Positions 1-5,997 of a stretch of 5,997 bases of DNA are shown here, piece by piece. Source of the DNA: Actinomycetes bacterium. Lineage in GTDB: Bacteria > Actinomycetota > Actinomycetes > Actinomycetales > Cellulomonadaceae. The first letter of the stretch is position 1, and the number at the start of each line of letters is the position of its first letter. The DNA lies in NCBI GenBank assembly GCA_023412515.1, contig JAEYNO010000102.1:1-5997 (forward strand), in the 5' to 3' direction. Position numbers and translations under genes: made by a program. The notes under the pieces are model-generated. The model was not told the origin of the DNA, made no database searches, and was given only the letters and a program-made list of their open reading frames with translations.

Positions 1-3000
1 GCCTGCGTGCGGTGCGCGGTCGGGCCACCCGCGAGCCACGCACGCAGCGGGCCGAGGCCGTCGTTGGTCACCCGGCCCGCCCACACGAGGTCCCACAGCG
101 CCTCGAGCACCGCCGTCGTGCCCGGCGCGGGGTCGTCGTCGAGCCAGACCGCGGCCACGCGCTCGACGAGCGGAACGAGGAACCAGGCCCCGCCGCCCTC
201 GAGCGCCGCGAGCACGGCCCGGTGCACCGGCCCGCTCGCGGGCGCGTCGGGAGCGTCGAGGTCCGGCACGGGCGCGAGCGTGAGGTCCGCGACCGCGACC
301 GGGTGCAGCGAGACCATGCCGTCGTGGCCCGCGAGGGGTGAGTGGCCCGCCCACAGCACCTCACCGGCCGAGGTCAGCTCGTCCAGCATCGCGGGGGAGT
401 AGTCCGGCACCCGCGCGGGCAGCACGTGCGTCTCGAGCGCCGACGCCGGCACGGCGAAGCCCGCGAGCTGCTCGACCGCGCGCGCCACCGCGTCCACGCC
501 GCGCAGGCCCGAGGGCCGTCGTCCGACCGCGTGCACGCCCTGCCAGCGCGGCAGGAAGACGCCGAGCGCGCGCGGGTCGACGGGTTCGACCTGGGACCGC
601 AGGGCCGCGAGCGAGCGCTGCCGCAGCCGGCGCAGCACGTCGGCGTCGCAGAACTCGTCACCCGTGCCGCCCAGCACGTCGGGGCGCAGCCGTCCCTGCA
701 CGAGCACGCCGGACGCCTCGAGACGACGCAGCACCTCGCCGACCACCGCCACGCCGAGCCCGAAGCGGGCGGCCGCCTGCGCCGCGGGGAACGGCCCGTG
801 CGTGCGCGCGTGCCGGCGCAGCAGGTCCGCGAGCGGGTCGGGCAGGACCTCCGTGAACGCCTCGGGCACCCCGACGGGCAGCGCGACGCCCAGCGCGTCG
901 CGCAGCCGCCCGGCGTCCTCGACGGCCGCCCACTGCTCGGCGCGTGCGGGCGCGACGCCACCGAGTCGCACCCGGATGGCCCGGCGCGCCGCAGCGAGCT
1001 CCTCGAGCCAGTCGGGGACGAGGTCGCGCACGTCGGCGCGCGTCCGGGCCCGCACGTCGGTGACGGGCAGCGGGCCGTGGCGGCGCAGCACGTCGGCGAC
1101 CTGCTCGAGGGTCCCCGCCTGCCGGTCCGGCGCGGTGCCCGCGAGCTCGGCCTCGGTGCGCTCGACGGCCTCGGGGTCCAGCAGGTCGGCGAGCTGCGAC
1201 TCGCCGCCCGAGCCCAGCAGCTCGGCCAGCAGGGTCGGGTCGAGCGTGAGCGCGGCCGCGCGTCGCTCGGCGAGCGGGGCGTCGCCCTCGTAGAGGAACT
1301 GCGCGGTGTAGCCGAACAGCAGCGACTGCGCGAACGGCGACGGGTGCGTCGTCGTGACCTCGACCACGCGGACCCGCCCCGAGCCGACGTCCCGCATGAG
1401 CTCGACGAGCGCATCGGTGTCGAAGTCGTCCTGCAGGCACTCGCGCACCGCCTCGAGCAGGATCGGGAAGTCGGGGTAGCGCGCCGCGACCTCGAGCAGC
1501 TGCGCGGCGCGCTGCCGCTGCTGCCACAGCGGTTGGCGCCGGTCGGGGCGCCGTCGCGGCAGCAGCAGCGCGCGGCCCGCCGCCTCGCGGAACCGCGCCG
1601 CGAACATCGCCGACGCGCCGAGCTCGTCACGCACCGACGCGAGCACCTCGTCGGGGTCGAGCAGCAGGTCGTCGAGCGTGAGGCGCGGCCCGGCGTCGGT
1701 ACCGCCGTCGGCGTCCCACGCGACGTCCGCGGCGCCGTCCAGGACGTCCGGCAGGCGCAGCACGATCCCGTCGTCGGCGTGCATGGCGGCCGCGTCGACG
1801 CCGTACCGCTCGCGCAGGCGCGCGGCGAGCACGAGCGCCCACGGCGCGTGCACGCGCGCGCCGTAGGGCGAGTGCAGCACGACGCGCCAGTCGCCCAGCT
1901 CGTCGCGGAAGCGCTCGACGACGACCACGGTGTCGCTCGGGACCTGCCCCGTCGCCTCCTGCTGCTCGCGCAGGTAGGCGAGCAGGTTGTCCGCCGCCCA
2001 CGCGTCGAGCCCGGCCGCCTCGACGCGCTCGCGCGCCGCGTCGTCGCCGAGCGCCGCGACCTCGCGGACCCACCCGCCCACGGCGCGCCCCAGCTCGGCG
2101 GGTCGTCCCGGGGCGTCGCCCTTCCAGAACGGCAGGCGGCCCGGGATCCCGGGTGCGGGCGTGACGAGCACGCGGTCGGGCGTGATGTCCTCGATGCGCC
2201 ACGTGCTCGACCCCAGCGTGAAGGTGTCACCGACGCGCGACTCGTAGACCATCTCCTCGTCGAGCTCGCCGACGCGCTTGCCGCCGCGCACGCGGCCGCC
2301 GGAGCGCTCGGCGTCGGCCGGCACGTCGCTCGTCTCGCCGCCGCCCGCGAGGAACACCCCGAACAGGCCACGGTCGGGGATCGTGCCGCCGCTCGTCACC
2401 GCGAGCCGCAACGCGCCGGGACGGCCCGAGAGCACGTCGGCGACCCGGTCCCACACGATGCGCGGCCGCAGCTCGGCGAAGTCCTCCGACGGGTACCGGC
2501 CCGCGAGCATGTCGAGCACGGCCCGCAGCGTCGCGTCGCCGAGCGTCGCGAACGGCGCCGCGCGCCGCACGACGCGCGCGAGGTCGTCGAGCGGCCAGTC
2601 GTCGACCGCGACCATCGCGACCACCTGCTGCGCGAGGACGTCCAGCGGGTTGGCCGGCACGGCCAGCGCCTCGAGCTCGCCGGTGCGCATGCGCTGCGCC
2701 GTCACCGCCGCCGGCACGAGCTCGCCGCGGTACGTCGGGAAGACGACGCCCCGGGACACGGCCCCGACCTGGTGGCCCGCGCGCCCGACGCGCTGCAGGC
2801 CGCTCGCGACCGACGGCGGCGCACCCACCTGCACGACCAGGTCCAGCGCGCCCATGTCGATGCCGAGCTCGAGCGAGCTGGTCGCGACGACCGCGGGCAG
2901 CCGTCCCGCCTTGAGCTCGGACTCGGTGCGGGTGCGTTCGGCGCGGCTCATCGAGCCGTGGTGCGCGCGCGCGACGATCGTCGCGGCGTCGCGCGTGTCG

Positions 3001-4130
3001 ACGCCCGCCGACGTGCCGGACTGCCCGGGCGCGGCGGCCGGCTGCGCGGCACCGGGGTCCGGCACGTCGGCGCCGTGGCGCTCGGCCCAGACCTCGTTGA
3101 TGCGCGCGGTGAGCCGCTCGGCGCCGCGGCGCGAGTTGGTGAACACGAGCGTCGAGCGGTGCGCGGCGACGAGGTCGACGACGCGCTCCTCGACGTGCGG
3201 CCAGATCGACGCGCGCGGCGGCCCGTCGTCGACCGCCACGGGCGCGGCTCCCGGTGCGGGCGCGCCGAACCCCGCGAGGTCGGGGTCGATCCCCGGGCCG
3301 CCGTAGCGGTTCATCGACCCCGGGGCGGTGCCCGCGGCACCGGGACGCGCGGCGGACGCGAGGTCGCCCAGGTCGGGCACGGGCACGACGACGTCGACCT
3401 CGATGACCTTCTGCGACGGGGGCTGCACGACGACGACCTCGCGACCGCCCTCGTCGCGCGGGCGCGCTCCGCCGAGGAACGTCGCGACCGCGTCCACCGG
3501 GCGCACCGTGGCCGACAGCCCGACGCGCTGCACGGGGCCCGGCCCGCCCGCGCGCTCGAGCAGCGCGTCGAGCCGCTCCAGGCTCACGGCCAGGTGCGCG
3601 CCGCGCTTGGTGCCCGCGACCGCGTGGATCTCGTCGACGATCACGGTGCGCACGCCCGCGAGGCCCGCGCGCGCGCCCGACGTGAGCACGAGGTACAGCG
3701 ACTCGGGTGTCGTGATGAGCACGTCGGGCGGCGAGGTCGCGAACGCGTGCCGCTCGTTCGGGGGCGTGTCGCCCGTGCGGATGCCCACCGTGACGTCCGG
3801 CAGCGTGCGCCCGAGCCGGGTCGCCGCCTGCCGGATCCCGACGAGCGGCGAGCGCAGGTTGCGCTCGACGTCGGTCGCGAGCGCCTTGAGCGGCGAGACG
3901 TAGACGACGCGGCACCGCGCACCGGGGTCGGCGGGCGGCTCGCCCGTCAGCAGGCCGTCGAGCGCCCACAGGAACGCCGCGAGGGTCTTGCCCGACCCGG
4001 TGGGCGCCACCACCAGCGCGTGGTCGCCGCCCGACACCGCCTCCCACGCACCCGCCTGCGCGGCCGTGGGCGCGGCGAACGCGCCCGTGAACCACGCACG
4101 GGTCGGCTCCGAGAAACGGTCGAGCACCAC
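1..4130 (-). CDS. lhr: Lhr-family ATP-dependent DNA helicase (DEIH-box, superfamily 2), 3' end cut by window
   Basis: The protein starts VLDRFSEPTRAWF and shows a full superfamily 2 helicase core: Walker A APTGSGKT at residues 42-49 (Lys48), DEIH box at 166-169, SAT at 206-208, motif IV-like FTNSRR at 330-335, LELGID at 420-425 (Asp425) and QRVGRAG at 446-452. The Lhr-typical stretch VGDTFTLGSSTWRIEDIT, then LPFWKGD with Trp669, follows the core. From about residue 870 comes the long Lhr C-terminal region, which in mycobacterial Lhr consists of winged-helix modules and an AlkZ-like fold. Mycobacterial Lhr is an ssDNA-dependent ATPase that moves 3'-5', unwinds RNA:DNA hybrids well and acts in DNA repair; the same cytoplasmic role is inferred here. 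The frame is open for 1376 codons with no stop or frameshift; full Lhr proteins are about 1500 residues, so the last 150 or so lie outside. GTG at 4130 is chosen because it precedes the conserved N-terminus and sits 6 bases after a -10-like CACAAT; a second GTG at 4127 is possible. No Shine-Dalgarno is visible. Two Ala/Gly/Pro-rich inserts lie at about 252-307 and 354-385. Confidence 0.95.
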   Translation of the reverse strand, partial: MVLDRFSEPTRAWFTGAFAAPTAAQAGAWEAVSGGDHALVVAPTGSGKTLAAFLWALDGLLTGEPPADPGARCRVVYVSPLKALATDVERNLRSPLVGIRQAATRLGRTLPDVTVGIRTGDTPPNERHAFATSPPDVLITTPESLYLVLTSGARAGLAGVRTVIVDEIHAVAGTKRGAHLAVSLERLDALLERAGGPGPVQRVGLSATVRPVDAVATFLGGARPRDEGGREVVVVQPPSQKVIEVDVVVPVPDLGDLASAARPGAAGTAPGSMNRYGGPGIDPDLAGFGAPAPGAAPVAVDDGPPRASIWPHVEERVVDLVAAHRSTLVFTNSRRGAERLTARINEVWAERHGADVPDPGAAQPAAAPGQSGTSAGVDTRDAATIVARAHHGSMSRAERTRTESELKAGRLPAVVATSSLELGIDMGALDLVVQVGAPPSVASGLQRVGRAGHQVGAVSRGVVFPTYRGELVPAAVTAQRMRTGELEALAVPANPLDVLAQQVVAMVAVDDWPLDDLARVVRRAAPFATLGDATLRAVLDMLAGRYPSEDFAELRPRIVWDRVADVLSGRPGALRLAVTSGGTIPDRGLFGVFLAGGGETSDVPADAERSGGRVRGGKRVGELDEEMVYESRVGDTFTLGSSTWRIEDITPDRVLVTPAPGIPGRLPFWKGDAPGRPAELGRAVGGWVREVAALGDDAARERVEAAGLDAWAADNLLAYLREQQEATGQVPSDTVVVVERFRDELGDWRVVLHSPYGARVHAPWALVLAARLRERYGVDAAAMHADDGIVLRLPDVLDGAADVAWDADGGTDAGPRLTLDDLLLDPDEVLASVRDELGASAMFAARFREAAGRALLLPRRRPDRRQPLWQQRQRAAQLLEVAARYPDFPILLEAVRECLQDDFDTDALVELMRDVGSGRVRVVEVTTTHPSPFAQSLLFGYTAQFLYEGDAPLAERRAAALTLDPTLLAELLGSGGESQLADLLDPEAVERTEAELAGTAPDRQAGTLEQVADVLRRHGPLPVTDVRARTRADVRDLVPDWLEELAAARRAIRVRLGGVAPARAEQWAAVEDAGRLRDALGVALPVGVPEAFTEVLPDPLADLLRRHARTHGPFPAAQAAARFGLGVAVVGEVLRRLEASGVLVQGRLRPDVLGGTGDEFCDADVLRRLRQRSLAALRSQVEPVDPRALGVFLPRWQGVHAVGRRPSGLRGVDAVARAVEQLAGFAVPASALETHVLPARVPDYSPAMLDELTSAGEVLWAGHSPLAGHDGMVSLHPVAVADLTLAPVPDLDAPDAPASGPVHRAVLAALEGGGAWFLVPLVERVAAVWLDDDPAPGTTAVLEALWDLVWAGRVTNDGLGPLRAWLAGGPTAHRTQ

Positions 4131-4136
4131 CGGGCC

Positions 4137-4159
4137 ATTGTGTCGGTCGGCACCGACAC
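4137..4159 (-). promoter_or_regulatory. Candidate damage-type (RecA-NDp / PafBC-like) promoter of lhr
   Basis: Read on the minus strand, GTGTCGGTG (4159-4151) is followed by exactly 8 bases and then CACAAT (4142-4137). The actinobacterial RecA-independent damage promoter, as I recall it, is TTGTCRGTG, N8, TAnnnT. The upstream block matches at 8 of 9 positions, the spacing is exact, and the -10 matches at 2 of its 3 fixed positions. Six bases separate the -10 from the GTG at 4130, so transcription would begin at or next to the start codon and give a leaderless mRNA. The match is seen in the sequence; damage control is inferred. Confidence 0.55.
4140..4159. repeat. Perfect 8-bp inverted repeat in the divergent intergenic region
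   Basis: GTGTCGGT at 4140-4147 is the exact reverse complement of ACCGACAC at 4152-4159, with the 4-base spacer CGGC. It lies between the starts of the helicase and DUF3046 genes and overlaps the lhr promoter-like element. It could be an operator for a dimeric regulator or a chance consequence of the promoter motif. It is not a plausible terminator because there is no T tract and both genes point away from it. It does not resemble the actinobacterial LexA box (GAAC, N4, GTTC). Confidence 0.6.
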
Positions 4160-4181
4160 GCGCGGCCCGGCGCGGCGGTGG

Positions 4182-4187
4182 CAGGCT
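4182..4187 (+). promoter_or_regulatory. Candidate -10 element for a leaderless DUF3046 transcript
   Basis: CAGGCT lies 6 bases before the GTG at 4194. It resembles the TAnnnT-type -10 of actinobacterial housekeeping promoters except for the first base, and its spacing would place the transcription start at the start codon. No convincing -35 is visible about 17-18 bases upstream, where the sequence is only G and C with little A or T. The spacing is the same as that of the lhr -10 on the other strand. Confidence 0.35.
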
Positions 4188-4193
4188 GGGGGC

Positions 4194-4436
4194 GTGAGGT
4201 ACCGCGAGCTGACCGACCTGGTGGACGACGTGCTGGGCCCCGTCCAGGGGCGGCTGCTGCTCGACGAGCTCGTGCTCGGCGAGCTCGGCGGACGCACGGG
4301 CGCCGTCGCGCTCGCGGACGGCGAGGACCCGCGGGCCGTGTGGCACGCGCTGTGCGACGAGCTGGGCATCCCGGACGCCCGCCGCTGGGGCAGCGACCCG
4401 CACCGGCAGGCGCCGCCGCGCCGCGCGGACCGCTGA
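4194..4436 (+). CDS. DUF3046 family protein, 80 aa, function unknown
   Basis: This small soluble protein (MRYRELTDLVDDVLG at its N-terminus) fits the DUF3046 family in length and pattern: an N-terminal helix, a central LGGRT at residues 31-35, AVALADGEDPRAVWHALCDELGIP at about 37-60, and a paired Arg63-Arg64 near the end. No catalytic motif, membrane segment or signal peptide is seen. Its biochemical role is unknown. The GTG at 4194 is chosen because it gives the family's usual N-terminus; the frame stays open far upstream, but only antisense to the helicase gene. There is no strong Shine-Dalgarno, and a -10-like CAGGCT 6 bases upstream favours a leaderless message. The stop TGA at 4434-4436 is 5 bases before the next gene, so the two are probably co-transcribed. 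The family is actinobacterial and, from memory, commonly neighbours recA, which hints at but does not prove a DNA-repair link. Confidence 0.88.
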   Translation: MRYRELTDLVDDVLGPVQGRLLLDELVLGELGGRTGAVALADGEDPRAVWHALCDELGIPDARRWGSDPHRQAPPRRADR

Positions 4437-4441
4437 GGACC

Positions 4442-5997
4442 GTGGCCCCCGACCCGCGCCCGTCCGTGGGCGACGACCGCCGCCGGCTGCTGCCGCGCGC
4501 GGCGGACGTGGGCGATGCGCTGTTCTCGCTCGTCGTCACCGCGCTCGGGCTGGGAGTGGCCATCACCGTGGTCGACGGCGTGGGCGCGACGACCCCGTGG
4601 GGCGTGCTGCTGGCTGCGCTCGCGGTCGGCGTGGGCGACCTCGTGCTCCGCGCGCCGCTGCGGCTGCTCGCGTCGGTCGCGGGCGCGGGCGGGGCGCTCG
4701 TCGCAGGGCTCGCGGCCCAGGTGCTCGTGCTGTGGGCGGCGCTGAGCGTCGCGTCGGGCGTCGAGGTCACGTCGGGCTGGGCGGTGCTGTGGGTGCTCGT
4801 GCTCACGTCCGTGGTGATGGCGGCGGGGCGCTGGCTGTGGGGGTCGAGCGACAACGAGTACGTGGTCGCGGACGTCGTGCGGCGCGCGCAGCGGTCCGCG
4901 GGCGCGCGCGACCACGGCACGGGCGACCGGCCGCGCGGCATGCTCGTCGTGCAGCTCGACGGCGTGAGCGCACCGGTGCTCGACCAGGCCGTCGAGGCCG
5001 GGCTCGTCCCCACGATGCAGCGGTGGGTCGAGGAGGGCACGCACCGCCTCGACACCTGGTGGGCGACCGTGCCGTCGACGACGCCGGCCGCGCAGGCCGG
5101 CCTGCTGCACGGCGCGGCGGACCAGATCCCCGCGTTCCGCTGGTGGGACCGTGGGCTCGGCCGGCTGGTCGTCACCAACCACCCGGACGACGCGGCAGCC
5201 GTCGAGGAGCTCCTGTCCGACGGCGCGGGCCTGCTGGCCGGGGGCGGCACGGCGGTCGCGACGATGTTCTCGGGCGACGCCGCGGCGTCGTACCTCGTGA
5301 TGAGCCGGGGGCGCCGGCACGGCCTGGGGCCGGGGCCGGGCTACGTACGGTTCTTCGCCCGGCCGTTCGTGCTCGCGCGCGCCGTCACGGTCACGGTCGG
5401 CGAGGTCGTCAAGGAGCTCTACCAGGCGCGCCGCCAGACCGTGCACGACGTGCGCCCGCGCGTGCCCCGCGGCGGGTGGTACGTGCTGCTGCGCGCCGTG
5501 ACGAACGTGCTGCTGCGCGACCTCGCGACCTCGCTGGTCGCGGACGCGCTCGTGCGGGGCGCGCCGACCGTGTTCGTCGACCTCGTCGACTACGACGAGG
5601 TCGCGCACCACGCGGGCCCGACGCGGCCCGAGTCGCTGCGCTCGCTCGAGGGTCTCGACCAGGTGCTGCGGATCCTCGAGCAGGTCGCGCGCGTCGCGCC
5701 GCGCGAGTACGACCTGGTGGTGCTGTCGGACCACGGGCAGACGCTCGGGGCGACCTTCGAGCAGGTCGAGGGCCGCTCGCTGCTGGACACCGTGCGCGCG
5801 CTCATGGCGGAGCCCGGTGTCGAGGGCGGTGCCGACGGCGTCGAGGGTGTCGAGAGCGCGGACGGCGAGGACTGGGGGCCGCTGAACTCGCTGCTCACGA
5901 GCGTGCTCGGGCGCCCCGGCGACCCGGTCGTGCTGGGTCCGGACGCCGGCGGCGACCGGCGCCGCGGGCGGGCGCGGCGCGACGAGGGCGTGCCGCG
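4442..5997 (+). CDS. Membrane-anchored alkaline-phosphatase-superfamily phosphodiesterase ('phage holin family' type), 3' end cut by window
   Basis: The first 518 residues are present. After an Arg-rich start there are four hydrophobic segments at about 26-44, 53-69, 75-101 and 113-133. A domain of the type I phosphodiesterase / nucleotide pyrophosphatase class begins near residue 167: MLVVQLDGVS with metal-ligand candidate Asp173; PSTTPAAQAGLLHG with Thr213 as likely nucleophile (it aligns with the Thr of TFPN motifs); DLVDYDEVAHHAGP with Asp385 and His389 (a D-x3-H metal motif); and LSDHGQ with Asp430 and His431. A last metal-binding His is expected beyond the window. The enzyme would hydrolyse a phosphomono- or phosphodiester; the substrate and the side of the membrane are unknown. 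The holin label in databases reflects the hydrophobic N-terminus, and I see no evidence of a phage. The GTG at 4442 directly follows the upstream stop; GAGGA at 4435-4439 is only 2 bases before it, so translational coupling or a later GTG (4466) is possible. Residues 460-477 form an acidic Val-Glu-Gly / Asp-Gly repeat. Confidence 0.85.
   Translation, partial: MAPDPRPSVGDDRRRLLPRAADVGDALFSLVVTALGLGVAITVVDGVGATTPWGVLLAALAVGVGDLVLRAPLRLLASVAGAGGALVAGLAAQVLVLWAALSVASGVEVTSGWAVLWVLVLTSVVMAAGRWLWGSSDNEYVVADVVRRAQRSAGARDHGTGDRPRGMLVVQLDGVSAPVLDQAVEAGLVPTMQRWVEEGTHRLDTWWATVPSTTPAAQAGLLHGAADQIPAFRWWDRGLGRLVVTNHPDDAAAVEELLSDGAGLLAGGGTAVATMFSGDAAASYLVMSRGRRHGLGPGPGYVRFFARPFVLARAVTVTVGEVVKELYQARRQTVHDVRPRVPRGGWYVLLRAVTNVLLRDLATSLVADALVRGAPTVFVDLVDYDEVAHHAGPTRPESLRSLEGLDQVLRILEQVARVAPREYDLVVLSDHGQTLGATFEQVEGRSLLDTVRALMAEPGVEGGADGVEGVESADGEDWGPLNSLLTSVLGRPGDPVVLGPDAGGDRRRGRARRDEGVP

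Noticed and set aside
374..2371. A 665-codon minus-strand frame overlapping the helicase C-terminal region.
   Set aside because: It is a shifted frame of the same strand with Arg/Ser/Cys-rich translation. The helicase frame runs through the region without interruption and gives ordinary protein composition, so there is no frameshift.
4140..4159. A transcription terminator or LexA-type SOS box formed by the inverted repeat.
   Set aside because: Both neighbouring genes are transcribed away from it and there is no T tract, so termination is unlikely; the arms do not contain the GAAC/GTTC half-sites of an actinobacterial LexA box.
342..4436. A 1364-codon open frame on the plus strand, antisense to the helicase gene and continuous with DUF3046.
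   Set aside because: Long antisense frames are expected in very GC-rich coding DNA. The translation upstream of 4194 is Arg/Ala/His-rich without recognisable domains, while the minus strand gives a complete helicase. Only the last 80 codons are a gene.
4442..4840. A prophage holin, suggested by the hydrophobic N-terminal segments.
   Set aside because: The segments are continuous with a large phosphodiesterase domain, and no other phage gene, integrase or attachment site is visible in the window.
2227..5250. A 1007-codon open frame on the minus strand spanning the helicase, the intergenic region and the phosphodiesterase gene.
   Set aside because: It is in a different frame from the helicase motifs, is dominated by Arg, Ala and Gly, and would cross both the promoter region and the opposite-strand genes. 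It is a composition artefact.
3947..5734. A 595-codon minus-strand frame whose internal ATG at 4138 could be taken as the helicase start.
   Set aside because: That ATG is out of frame with VLDRFSEPTRAWF and the Walker A motif; its frame loses all helicase motifs. The GTG at 4130 is in frame.

Overview
The window comes from a very GC-rich actinobacterium, probably a member of the Micrococcales close to Cellulomonas. The reasons are the G/C-saturated third codon positions, the GTG starts, and the presence of a full-type Lhr helicase together with a DUF3046 protein, an actinobacterial family. The genus is an inference. The window is almost entirely coding: three protein genes, two of them cut by the window ends, and two short non-coding gaps of 63 and 5 bases. 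I see no RNA gene, mobile element, CRISPR array or recognisable terminator.

Layout. Positions 1-4130 on the minus strand hold the first 1376 codons of a large Lhr-type ATP-dependent helicase; its C-terminus lies beyond the left edge. Positions 4131-4193 are a divergent intergenic region with a perfect 8-bp inverted repeat and a promoter-like element facing the helicase. Positions 4194-4436 (+) encode an 80-residue DUF3046 protein. After a 5-base gap, the gene from 4442 (+) to the right edge encodes a membrane protein: four predicted N-terminal transmembrane segments followed by an alkaline-phosphatase-superfamily (type I phosphodiesterase / nucleotide pyrophosphatase) domain. Proteins of this architecture are often labelled 'phage holin family protein' or 'alkaline phosphatase family protein'.

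How they fit together. Lhr is a DNA-repair helicase of the 3'-5' superfamily 2 type, and mycobacterial Lhr is reported to be induced by DNA damage. The sequence in front of lhr resembles the RecA-independent (RecA-NDp / PafBC-type) damage promoter of actinobacteria: GTGTCGGTG, exactly 8 bases, then CACAAT, then 6 bases to the GTG start. This suggests a damage-inducible, leaderless lhr transcript. The DUF3046 and phosphodiesterase genes run the other way and look like one transcription unit. From memory, DUF3046 genes often lie near recA in actinobacteria, so recA may lie to the right of this window; that is a prediction, not something seen here. Nothing in the window is clearly a new system. 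The most informative signals are the divergent promoter region and the membrane-phosphodiesterase fusion.
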